Source: Andrena cerasifolii
Taxonomy: Eukaryota > Arthropoda > Insecta > Hymenoptera > Andrenidae
DNA length: 64,000 bases
Reading direction: 5' to 3'
Assembly (NCBI RefSeq): GCF_050908995.1
Contig: NC_135130.1
Coordinates: 6,441,001 to 6,505,000, forward strand
In this document: positions 47,923 to 58,515 of the stretch, piece by piece
Layout: the number at the start of each line of letters is the position of its first letter
Numbering within the stretch: position 1 is the first letter of the stretch
The notes under the pieces: generated by a model
What the model was told of the DNA's origin: nothing
What the model saw: only the letters and a program-made list of their open reading frames with translations
Databases searched by the model: none
Made by a program: the position numbers and the translations under genes

Positions 47923-50900
47923 TCACTGAAACGTGATTATAGTACTACCGATGGCATCGGGGCCGGACATATGGCGCAGCGCTTGATTAATATCGTGAGG
48001 CCGGTATATCTTATCCACGATCACCAGCAGTTCATCGGCATCGGTCAAATCGGACAGTGCTTGCAAGTACGTTGCGTTTAGCTTCGAGCCATCTTTCCAA
48101 TGATGCATATTAAACCCGAGGATATACTGGAACGTGAACACCGATTTATTAGCAGAGAGTTCAGGATCGCGCTCGAAGTACAGAATTCTGTGTACCTGTA
48201 TTAGTAACTTTATTCTTATACATCCAGAAAATACACTTCCGAGTATGAAACCTAGTGAGTCGGATGTTAATTGCTCGGGGATCGTAGATACAAAGGAGCC
48301 GTGAGGCAGTAAATGTTGCTTTAATATACGTTCGTCGATTGGTTCACCTCCGGTATAAAAAATATCGTTGTACCTAGAGGAACGTCAGTGAATCTGATTA
48401 CATTTGACACGAGGGTTGTTAAGGAGGGTACACGAGTATTCCGGGGTCAAAAAATCGATTTTTTTCGATTGTTTATGATAGCCACAAGTTTTAGAAGTAT
48501 TTTAAAAAAGGTTTCATTGAAAAATTCGAAAAATTGCGAAAGTTACAGCGTAAAAACTATGCTTCTTAAGACGGTGAACATCGTAACTCGAGAACGGGTG
48601 CATATTTTTTGTTGAAATTTTAACTGAACCTACAAAAGACTTTTCTTCACAATGTGGAACTCGCTCAATAAGATCGCATAACTTTAACAATATTTAAGAG
48701 AACAATCACAGGATTACTTCAGTAAAATCCTTCAAAGTTGATATTTGTTGTATGAATCTGTGAATTTTTATTAAAATTTTTCGACCGAGTCCCACATTGT
48801 GGAGAAGAGTGTTCTGTAGGTTCAGTTAAAATTTCAACTGAAAATATTAATCCCTTCTCGACTCGTAATGTTCACCGTTTTAACGCGCGTATTGCGCAGC
48901 GCCCACTTTGACGCTTTGTAATTCCTTTAATTTTTAATATTTCTCAGGCTTCCTGATCTTCGTGTACCCTCTTAAATCTCTGGTGGGCGGGCGAATAAGT
49001 ATAAGTAAAAATTCTTCGTTTTGTAGGAAGACACTTAGAATATTTAAAGAGCTATGTAAGATCAGGTCTCGTCCCTTTGGACTTTAAAAATATACTTCAT
49101 ACTCGAAAAAAAATTACAAATTAAGCAAAAGAAACTCTTATTTTTAATTTCGAGTCACAAAAAGGAACGAACAAGAAACTGTCTAGCTTGAAGTGAGATA
49201 TTATTTTCCTTATCGTATTCATCGACATAACTTATACTGTTTTTCGATATATACTCTAAAGATCTCCGTTAAAAAAACTGGAACTAAATATAAGCAAAGG
49301 ACAGCAATATAGAAAATGTTAGCTTACTTATTGCGTTTTTACCAGAATTTTACTTATACTCGTTTGCCTACCCACAGAGAAATGATCTCAGAATCACACG
49401 TACTTATCATGTAATCCTAATTCTTTCTCGATGTTGGAGCCGTTCGATAATATAATTTCATCGGCTCCTAAAGCTTTCATCACGTAAATTGCTTTCGGTC
49501 TACAAATAGTGACTACGTGTCCGCCCCATAACTTAACCAGTTGAGTTAAAATACAACCGACCGTTGTGTTCCCACCACATATAAGTACCCTGCGCAAAAT
49601 TGAATTGGAAAATTTGGTTTCTATGCGTAAATAGTAATACGTGCTTGGTAGAAGTGTGCGAGAACCCGAAAATGTCGGGTCGTGACGAGAATGTTTGTCG
49701 GGATCGGGTCGGGTTCCCGAGGGTTTCGGGATTCGTATTAATAGGACTGACTGATGTTTGTACTTCGAAAAATCAACAATGACTCTTCACTTTCTTACGA
49801 TGCGTTGAATGCGTATTCATTAAACGGGTACTTGCAATTTTCGGGAACCCGACCCTTCCCGAGCTCGGGTTCCCGCCATTTTCGGGTTCTCGCACACCTC
49901 TAGAGGTTATGGCCATTCGTACCGTTTCCCCTTCGCATTGCCTTCCTCGATCGTGGATCTATTGACTAAGGCGTCCCAAGCTAAGCATCCACTGTACGGA
50001 AGGCTGGCGGATGCTTCGAAAGAATAAAGTTTTGGTCGTTTAACTACCTGAGTTTCTGGAACAACTATGTATTCCGCCATTGTACCAGGAGCCCATGACG
50101 GTACAGCTAAGAATACTTCGTCTCCGATATCAAAATTAATTACCCTCTGTCCGATACCTACCACTACTCCTGTACAATCTCTGCCTATTGTCACTGGGAG
50201 ACCTTTATGTCTCTAAGAATAAACAGATCAAGTTTCTTAACGATTATATGCATTGATAGTGCTAGTTTTAAGGGGTAACCCCACAATGATCATTGTTGCG
50301 TTACCCCTTAAGGGGAGAGGCCTACCTAGAACGGTCAAAACAACATGCTTCTTTGGGGATTTTTTCTAAAAAGAAACTGATAAACTCGAATTTTTTTAGT
50401 TAATATATGAAATTATTCAGGCATTATCGAGCCTGATTTTGGAAAAATTATTTTGAGACAAAATGACGGCTGTGCAAAGCTGAAGCATCGATATTTAGCA
50501 AAAAATCGCTCGTTTTTTGAGTGTAAACAAAAATCTAGGCAGAAAAAAGAAAAAGCTCCCGGTGGTGCTTAGATTTTTAACCCTAAAATAATCCTGCAAA
50601 GCTTCCAGTAAATCGGTTCATTAATTTTTCAGTTATGTGTGCCACCGACTTTGGAAACATGATTTTAAGGAAAACGCGTTTAAAGTTTTTGGTCTGAGCG
50701 TTACACTGAGGAACACCTACTGACTTACACGCGTATAACTTCGTCAATTTTGGTCGGGTTAACTCGACACTCTCAGGGAATATTATCAAGATGTACTTCA
50801 AGAAAATATAAAAATCGAAAAATCGATTTTTCGAAAATTTTTAGGTAGGCCTACCCCTTAAATTAAGAACTTAAAAGTATCATACTCCAGAGTTCAGCAG

Positions 50901-52233
50901 TCTTCGATAAGTTCGGGAATATCCGTGACAAAGTTTTGTGTCGACGATGTTAAGGGACGCCGCCTTAACTTGTATCAACAATTCATTTGATCTTTGAATC
51001 ATTGGCATTTCTGCGTCGTCTATCAGAGACACTCCCTGCGTCAATCAAAAAGATATCATTTTCTAAGCTACGCTATTGTAGATTACCATCTTCGAGTTAC
51101 CAGATAGTTGCTCGTACGAATTATAATAACTTTCATCTTCATTTCACAACTTTAACAATTTAACTTCATTCGCTACTTGTTTAAACTCGCTACGTATCTG
51201 GCGACTCGTGGATAGCAACGCATATTTAAGTCAGATGTTAAAAAGTACTTATATAAGAAATTTGTTCAACAACAGTTTTACATAAATGCATAAATTAGCA
51301 TAGAATAATGTTACTTTCACACCAACTTACACGGGAAGAAAACCCGAAAATTCAAAAATTGCTGCCCAAATTCACTCGGAGGGGGTGAAATTCACCCCTG
51401 AAAATTCGGTTATTTTCCGATTTTCTTTTATAACTTGCGAACTGTAAGAGATAGAAAAAAAGTTTCAAGACAAAAGTTACTTCTTTTAATTAGATATATC
51501 ATTTGATAAAAAAATTATTTTAAAGTTCGCGAGTTATAACACAAAATCGGTAAATAACCGGATTTTCAGTGGTCAATTACACCCCCTTAGAGTGAATTTG
51601 GGCAGCAAACAAAACTTGCGTTGTAATTAGCAGGAAATTCCGTACATATTCACAAAGTTTCAGAGTTTTTTGAATTTCCGGCTTCGGGATCTTCCCTCGT
51701 TGGTAACGATACTAGTAACGTAGATGTCGACAAAGAATGTAAGCGATAAATACCTCGATATAAGTACTCTTTCTCATCTAAACCAGTCCAATTGTATGCA
51801 ATACCTCAATACCAATATAATCGTGGCATATGACGGTCTTCATATGATGCATATGATGAGATACATGCCCCCAATTACATCCGGCGTAATAACCGATCAA
51901 CGTGCCCACGGCTATACCCGCCAGGCAAAACGTTAGCTCCCTCCGGGACACTAAAGAAATTACAGGCTTTCTAGATATCAGCATTATCTCGATTATTTCG
52001 TTCAGCGCTCTTGATATTTTGTCTATTGTACCTTCGTTATTACATAAATTTATTATCTGATGGGAAAATCCTTTTATACTAAAGTGTGTGCTATAATACT
52101 GAAACTGTAATTGCTCCCAGGCCTTCTGAATCCAAGCAAGTATACCGTGCACAAAGTCCTTTGTGTTTTGTATATTTTGATCGTTGTATATCTCGTAAAA
52201 AAAACGGCGCGCCTGTGCTAGCCATACTGACAT
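47923..52233 (-). CDS. RTN4IP1-type mitochondrial NADPH oxidoreductase with N-terminal extension
   Basis: The C-terminal part belongs to the zinc-less MDR quinone-oxidoreductase family, RTN4IP1 branch, known as a mitochondrial matrix enzyme supporting coenzyme Q synthesis. Five minus-strand exons join in phase: 51805-52233, 50886-51035, 49923-50212, 49404-49589 and 47923-48373, giving 501 aa. Human RTN4IP1 has 396. The catalytic part starts at about residue 131 (MKTVICHDYIGIE), followed by ELLIQVKAASLN, TIGRDCTGVV, PSWAPGTMAEYIVVP and ASASLPYSGCLAWDAL. The nucleotide-binding stretch is RVLICGGNTTVGCILTQLVK. The first 130 residues resemble nothing I know. They include a membrane-type segment LTFCLAGIAVGTLIGYY (about 107-123). 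An in-frame stop lies upstream of the chosen ATG 52233. A second donor 21 bp downstream of the chosen exon 1 donor would add 7 residues. The last exon is the most divergent. Confidence 0.85.
48423..48971. mobile_element. 549-bp TTAA-flanked foldback in RTN4IP1 intron 4
   Basis: It is flanked by TTAA at 48419-48422 and 48972-48975. The ends are GGAGGGTACACGAGTATTCC and, inverted, GAGGGTACACGAAGATC. Inner arms pair through AACTGAACCTACAAAAGACT and AGTGTTCTGTAGGTTCAGTT and through CACAATGTGG with its inverse. It lies just 45 bp before the acceptor of exon 5. Confidence 0.85.
49649..49902. mobile_element. 254-bp hAT-like palindrome in RTN4IP1 intron 3
   Basis: The left TAGAAGTGTGCGAGAACCCG and right CGGGTTCTCGCACACCTCTA ends are inverted copies. 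Inner blocks of GGGTCGGGTTCCCGAG type pair with CGGGAACCCGACCCTTCCCG. It fills most of the 333-bp intron. Confidence 0.8.
50272..50307. mobile_element. 36-bp mini-palindrome between two TTAA sites
   Basis: TTAA (50268-50271) precedes GGGGTAACCCC, a centre ACAATGATCATTGT, then GTTACCCC and TTAA (50308-50311). The right TTAA is shared with the neighbouring 546-bp element. It looks like the smallest possible derivative of the same TTAA element group. Confidence 0.7.
50312..50857. mobile_element. 546-bp TTAA-flanked element in RTN4IP1 intron 2
   Basis: It is flanked by TTAA at 50308-50311 and 50858-50861. The ends are GGGGAGAGGCCTACCTAGAA and, inverted, GGGGTAGGCCTACCTAAAAA. The interior has an AAAATGACGGC core resembling the AAAATGGCGGC of the VGAT intron remnant. 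Confidence 0.85.
51331..51700. mobile_element. Palindromic repeat, family A copy 3 (RTN4IP1 intron 1)
   Basis: It has the same arms as 4737-5166 (TTGCTGCCCAAATTCACTCG, TTATAACTTGCGAACTGTAA, then the mirrored arm ending CTTCGGGATCTTCCCTCG). The left arm lacks the GATTACAACG block, an internal deletion of roughly 50 bp. Confidence 0.78.
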
Positions 52234-54408
52234 CCATTCTTGTCCTTGGTGTGCGACTACCAATGTTCGAACCTTCCCCAGAACAGTTTATAACATAAAA
52301 TATTACGAGCGACGAAAGCTGACAGAATTTCTAAGGAAATACACAATTCCGATTTATCGGGACGTAAATTAGAGTATCACGCTTTGATTGTCATTACTGA
52401 GAGGAGGATGTATTAATTGATATTTCGCATTACATTCTTCTTTCGTTAAGGGGGACCCCTATTTAGGACGCTAGGAATAAGGTGATCCTTGGGAATTTTT
52501 TTCTAAGAAACTGTTAAGCGGATCTTTTCCAAACTTTCCGGGTATTTTAGTTCGCATTCAAACAATAAAAATTAATTTCTTTGTTACACAGTGTTCTGTA
52601 GAAATGGAGATATATGAACCGACGTTCACGAGAACTCGCGCGGCGGATTTGCAAATTTGCGATTTTGTTGGAGGCCTCAATTCTTCCCCGAAATAAAAAA
52701 ACCAAGGATTTTGTTATTTCTCGTATAATTACACTGTCGGTGAACCTAAAAAACGAAAGAAAAGTTAAAAGTTGGCAAATTGGTGGGACTTCACAGAAAA
52801 AGTTACGATTCTGTCTCAAGATATTTCGTAATATCTGTGGAAAGAGTTGTTCAATTTAATGTATTTATAAAAGTGCATCGGCAATGAAATTATACGAGAA
52901 ATAAGAAAACCCTTGGTTTTTTTGTTTCAGGGAAAAATTGAGGCCTCTAACATAATCGCAAATTTGCAACTCCGGCGATGAGGCCCTACGAACGTGATTT
53001 CTACCCACCACTTTGTAACGAAAAAATTAATTCTTGTTGTTTGAATGTGAACTATAATGCCCTGAAAGTTTGGAAAAGATCCGCTTAACAGTTTCTTAGA
53101 AAAAAATTCCCAAAAATTACCTTATTATTAGCGTCCTAAATAGGGCTTCCCCTTTAAGCGATTTTCGGTGCAGTGTATAGGGACATTAAAAAAGTTATAA
53201 AGAAATTAGTAGCTTCTGCAGTACCATACGTCAGAAAGGTAAACAGAGAAATTTTTTTTTCTAGGATCTATGAGAACGTACGTACGATTTACAATATTAT
53301 ATAAAATGTGCATAATTACATAAATCGTGGCAAATACAAAGAAACCAGCGGAAATTCACTGTTTTCCGAGAAGCGCGATTACCTGGAGTGCTTCGAACTG
53401 ATTTGAAAGGTGGAACCAGATCTCATCCATTTCTTCGGAGCTTGTTTTGATTGATTGCAGTCGGAGTTTAATGCAACATTTTACATTATGCAGTTTCAAC
53501 AATGCAGCAGCCGGTCAGCTGGAAATACGGGCCTGTTGTGATATAAATAAACGATTAACGCATTCTGTACGACTGAAAATAGACGTGTACAGAGTTTCTG
53601 ACTTACGGTATGACAGCTTTATGGGCATCGAGGAACCTGTAGCTTTCAATCCGTCGCGTCGTATACTGCGCACGTAGTCGTCAACGTTTCGTGACTTTTG
53701 AAGAGTCTACAAGGTCCCATTTAGGTCGGCATTGTTTTGCCTGGGGTGCTAGAGGTTAGTTTCTACCATGCGCTAGGCGAAAATTTATTTAAGTTTTTCA
53801 CATGATGTAACGGACGGTTGTGCAATTGTTGTCACGGGTTCTGGTTGGGTGGCGGTACCTCTTGCATCCGCCGCCAGATAGCTTTACTCACGTTTTATTA
53901 CCGCCGGTAGGTTCTTGTGGGCTGTACCTCTGAGAACTTTCATGTTCGGAATTGACTGTAAATAATTATTTTCTGAATCGCCGAAAATCCTTCTCGCGAA
54001 AATTATTTCTATGCAAAACGAAACTATTTGTAAAATTTTAGCCGAATCGGAGCATGAACAATTTCAGAAGTTTCGCCGAGTAAGCGACCATCTCTCTCTC
54101 TCTTTCTCTCTACCAGTTACCTCTTCTCATCATGGACTCCTGCTACCAGGACTCCCAGGAGCTCAAAACTATCAGGCATGAATAACAGAAGTAGCTCCAA
54201 TCCAGCCACCTCCACCTACATCCTATGTTCCTGTTAACTCGGGAGAATTTCCTGATCTGAAGCTACTTGGGGACTTTAGTTCCTACGCTCCACGGTTCCA
54301 TGGATCTGACGTTTCCTGCTTCACGCACTGAATAACAATAGGAGGATGTCAGCAATAAGAGCAATCGCAACAAGTTTCTGAACCGTTCGATATCTCATGC
54401 GACAGAAA
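52234..54408. other. Divergent spacer between RTN4IP1 and UPF0488
   Basis: A 704-bp TTAA-flanked element (52450-53153) occupies a third of the region. The rest holds a CTCTCTCTTTCTCTC tract at about 54091 and the 5' end of the UPF0488 gene. I see no other coding region. Confidence 0.55.
52450..53153. mobile_element. 704-bp TTAA-flanked foldback
   Basis: It is flanked by TTAA at 52446-52449 and 53154-53157. Ends: left GGGGGACCCCTATTTAGGAC, right GTCCTAAATAGGGCTTCCCC. The arms pair through AAGCGGATCTTTTCCAAACT, TTGTTTGAATG, GCAAATTTGCGA and TGAGGCCTC for over 250 bp. No coding sequence. Confidence 0.88.
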
Positions 54409-55068
54409 ATGCCCCCAAAACCCAGAACGGTAGGTACATCACTGGTTCATTTACTCGACTTCGTTTCTTACTAATCCTAACCTACGCTCCAGCGTAATTA
54501 AACACAGGGAGTATCTACACCCGCGAACGAATAACGTTGCTTCCAGAGTGCCAAGAAGCCAGGAGCGAGTAAAAAGAATGCAGCACCGCCCAAGGTGGTG
54601 AATCTCGCAGGGGGTAGCTCCGAAACCTCCAGTGGCTTGAGCCAAGAGGCCGAAGACCAGTTCGAATTGGAGTTATGCTGGTGCATACAGCAACTAGGGA
54701 AGTGCCTGGCCAGCGGCAAGCTCGCAGAGAAGCAGGCGCAGGATCTGACCAAGAACATAAATATCTTGAAGAGCAACACAGCGCCAATGATAAAGAAGAG
54801 GCAGGTGATGCGCAACACTTTGGGGAATTACAGAGAAAAGATGGCATTGGATGAGCAGAAGTTCAGCAGAGCCAGCTGCTCGATGAAGTTCGTCTCTCTG
54901 CCTACGCTGAATAAGAAATGCGTGTTCGTGAAGAAGGCTGAATGCAAGCCGACGAAAGAGGAACCGAACAGTGACAAAGACACGGCACCTTTGAATTCCA
55001 ATGAAAAACCTGCAGATTTCAGCACTGTACAGAATGTATTTAAGTTTAACTTTCCAATAGCAGAATAA
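54409..55068 (+). CDS. UPF0488 / C8orf33-family protein
   Basis: Two exons join in phase: 54409-54429 (MPPKPRT) and 54547-55068, giving 180 aa. The protein resembles the UPF0488 family (fly CG14286, human C8orf33), whose biochemical role is not established. Visible features are a basic, Ala/Lys-rich start (SAKKPGASKKNAAPPK) and the family core ELELCWCIQQLGKCLASGKL with KQAQDLTKNINILKS, a predicted helical segment. Then come NTLGNYREKMALDEQKF and an acidic/Lys linker, and the end NVFKFNFPIAE is the conserved C-terminal motif. An AATAAA overlaps the stop and another lies at 55145-55150. The small first exon was chosen because its ATG, donor GTAGGT and frame fit; an alternative start further upstream cannot be excluded. 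Confidence 0.82.
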
Positions 55069-55685
55069 AAGTGTCTTTTGCTATTTGTGTGTACGGCTGA
55101 CTTTTTCTCTCCTTACTGCTGACCCTTTATTTTCCAATTTGCAGAATAAATATAGTTTCAACTGCAAGAATGGGTCTCGATAAATTAATTGCGTTTATAG
55201 GGTAGCTCGTATTCAGTAATTAAATATAGATTTGGTTTCTCAAGAAATACAGAAATCGAGATATGTAGACATACTAGTTTTACTACTCGGTTTCGCCCGA
55301 AATTTAGATTTTGATTTTTAAAAAAATAAAATTTGTTCATTCAGACCTTCAGGTTTGGCAGTTTCAGAAGATTTTGATACTTAGTGTACGCGAAGGTCTT
55401 CACTCGGACATTAATTTCCCAAAGCACTAAGACGAGCTTTCTAGCCAAATTAGAGAAAATCGACTTTGAAAAATTCTGAGTTCCCTTATATGCAGGGTGT
55501 TCCTCTACCTGTGGTCTATACTCTAGGGAGTGATTATATATAAGTAGAAATAAGACGAAAATCAAGGGTGATGAAATTGCGGTAAAAGCAATTAGCTATT
55601 TCGGAGAAAAATCTTAATGTATTTAAATAATTACTGCTATTAAAACTGCGTAACACTTGTGCGAGAGAAGAGCGAATACCAACGA
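55069..55685. other. Spacer with a LINE-like tail fragment
   Basis: It contains the UPF0488 polyadenylation signal (55145) and a short repeat at 55275-55335 sharing TTTACTACTCGG, TTCGCCCGAAATTTAGATT and an A-rich follow-up with 7212-7285. Nothing else is recognised before the tRNA. Confidence 0.5.
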
Positions 55686-55758
55686 GGTCCTGTGGCGCAA
55701 CGGATAACGCGTCTGACTACGGATCAGAAGATTCCAGGTTCGAATCCTGGCAGGATCG
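55686..55758 (+). tRNA. tRNA-Arg-ACG: tRNA-Arg (anticodon ACG)
   Basis: This is a full 73-nt cloverleaf. The acceptor stem GGTCCTG pairs with CAGGATC with one G-U pair and discriminator G. The A box is TGGCGCAACGG. The anticodon arm CTGACTACGGATCAG presents ACG in the loop CTACGGA. The T arm contains the B box GGTTCGAATCC. There is no intron. A T-rich run (from about 55767) can terminate RNA polymerase III. The ACG anticodon, edited to ICG, reads CGU, CGC and CGA codons. Confidence 0.97.
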
Positions 55759-57949
55759 TTTGAATTTTTTTTAGTTACTAACTTTTTAATCCACGGACAA
55801 ATACAATATCAAGTGTTTAAAAAATGCGTCTGCAAAATATTAAATATTAAACACGAGGTGTTTGCAAAAATCGACTTAATTACTCGCCACTTGGATTTAC
55901 CAAAACTTCTGACTCTAAATCCTCGCGGCAACAATTCCGAGGTGGAGTGTCAAGGGCCATTAAAAATCCATTATGTAAATAAATATTATGTTATGATATA
56001 TTTAACAACCAGTAGTAACAAAGGTATCGTCTCTCTTACGTACTTATAGCAACAGAACAGCACTCTTTTATCGTATGGTACAAGCTTGAATGCATATATA
56101 ACTATATATAATATATGCATATAGGACGCCTCAAAAGTCTGTCGCACAATATCGTCAAAGTCGTCGGATAGAAATATCGATTAAAATAAAAACAATGCCT
56201 ACAAATACCAGCCCATCAATGAATGCTCTTTCCATTGCGGCCCCTCCTTTTCTCGTCTCGATGCTTTCCTTCGGTAAACCAAACCACAAATGAAAGAAAC
56301 TGTACCGTCGTTCGAACACAAAGGAGAAATGCTACTCCATTTTGAAACATTTAGATATAAACGGGTAACGCGCGACAATCGCGATGATATGGTTCGATGA
56401 AAACTCGACACGCCGAAATTAGTGTACCAGACTCTTGCAACGCCCTGTACAAATATATACGTATTCTCCAAGGACCTCATCCCACTTATCTCCCCCCCCC
56501 TCTCCTTCTTAATAACGTAACAGTGATATATGTATCTATAGAAAAAGAAAAAAAGAAAAAAAAATGGATCAATTCAACTTACAAAGACTCGATAATGACT
56601 TTTTTCCCGTTTTCTTTCGCGACCCTAAATAGAAATATCCTCTTATTAAAGAAATATGCTTCTTCTAATATAGTCTTATATTAAATATATAATTCTTTAT
56701 ATCTGCTCTTTAGTTCTCATTAAATATCCTCTTTTTTTTTCATTTACTTCTCATCCGTTCATTCTCCCTTCCGCATGCACGACAAACTGGTTACGCCCGA
56801 AAAATCACGATCCAGCAACGAGTTTCACGCTCCCGCGCGGGCAAGCGCGGCGAGGTTACACGCGTCCCTTTCTTCTCTATCGTCTTTTTGGTCTTTGCAG
56901 AGCAATTTCTGTATCATTCCCCCCGTCTCCGTAAATCCTCGTCTGCTTCGGTCGTCTTTGGTAGAAGCACGCGTTTGCCGAACGCACAGTTCCTCGTAAT
57001 CGATCGTGGAGAAAAGCTCTGATTGCCGCCTCTCCGTTCCCTGAGTCGGTGTACAACCATTTCAGTCTTCGCCGTCCCTTTCCCCATCGCGACATTTTAT
57101 GCGCGCCATCTCTTGCCGACCCTAAACACTAACTCGGCGCACGACGACTCTCAGCCACGCTCGAGGTGCCCCCTGATCACGGCCCGTGACAAAAGTCGCC
57201 GAGAACGTAAACGAAAGCGCGACGAATCGATCTCCCTCTAGGAAGGACGCGAGACCCCTCCACATTTTCGGGAGGGGCATTTTCTCGAGAACTTGTCGCT
57301 CCATCAATTTCATCGACACGATTCTCTCGAGCCGAGCACGTTCGCGAGTCAGCGCGCGAGCAATCGTTCCAACAAAGACGCTGAGAACCGACTACCAACC
57401 GCCCGTCGGCTAGGCAACTTTCTCCCGAGTATAGACGACTCGGCAGCTTCGACTCCTCGGCTGTGGCGCGTGACTGACATCGAAACCGTTTACGTAAAAA
57501 AATTCCACCACGAAATATCAGACGGGCTTTCACAGGACAGCGGTTTTAGACTAGACTTCCTCGTACTTCTCAGCGGGGGAGTCGAAGCGTTGCCTTAAAA
57601 ATCCTACGAAAATAAGTCTGGCCACCATCTTTCCCACCCTCCAGGCATTCAAGTCTCTCTCGTTAACAAGTGCAGCTCTCTCCCTCTCTCACTCTCTCTT
57701 TTTCTCTCTTTACACGATTCGATGCTTTCGTCGCGAAATCGTTCTATATACAGACACATATATATATATATATACCTTTTCGTTCGAAAGTAGTACGTAA
57801 ACGAAGGAATCGCGAGAAACGTCATTTAATACTCGATGACCATTTTCGACCCTAACACCCTACATAATGTACAAGTGTGAGTGTCCTGCGTATGTTCCTT
57901 CCGTGTGTTCGCCGTGTATAGTTACACATACACGCGCGTGTGTACGTGT

Positions 57950-57970
57950 GTGTATATATATATATATTCG

Positions 57971-58016
<46 letters not shown>
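57950..58016. repeat. (TA)n microsatellite
   Basis: Two TA-dinucleotide runs are separated by a short CGTAA break. They are preceded by a CACGCGCGTGTGTACGTGTG alternating purine-pyrimidine tract that could adopt Z-DNA. Confidence 0.9.
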
Positions 58017-58017
<1 letters not shown>

Positions 58018-58469
58018 TATAAAGATTCAGGACTAAAAATCAATGTATAAGAATAGCGTTCGATATACAATATGCTCGTGAACAGAACCGTTTCGAAATA
58101 GTCTGCGAAATCGTCCGACGCGCTTTGCCAGTCGTGATCTCCTGGGCGACGCTTTTAGCGCGCGCTCGGCGGTCTTTCTCCTCGAGAGAATGAGGTACAG
58201 CTCTCGATTCCCGAAACGTATCGTCCTACCGCACGAGAACCGTCGTCCTTCAGGCTCGTCGGGCCTGGGCGAGCTTTCTGAGGCACATTTTTCTATGTAA
58301 GTCGCGGAGTCCCGCAAAGTCCACCCGAGGAACACTCTCCGCCGGGCTCCTCTTTATCCCCGAACAGATAAGGGGAAGAAGGCGATATCTTTCTTTCAGG
58401 GGGGGAGGGGGGGGGGGGGCACGGGTGCGCTTCACCTCGCCCGGCCACCCGGGGCGAGGGAGGGGAAAC

Positions 58470-58515
58470 TTCAACGAAGCACTTCGTCGAAGCACTTCGT
58501 TGAAGCACTTCAACG
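58470..58515. repeat. Short tandem GAAGCACTTCGTC repeat
   Basis: AACGAAGCACTTCGTCGAAG, CACTTCGTTGAAGCACTTCA and similar blocks form about three 15-bp units with internal dyad symmetry. Confidence 0.7.

Noticed and set aside
57177..57598. Several overlapping frames of 100-118 codons in the GC-rich spacer
   Set aside because: They occur on both strands at once, are Arg/Ser-rich, and show no domain or splice structure.
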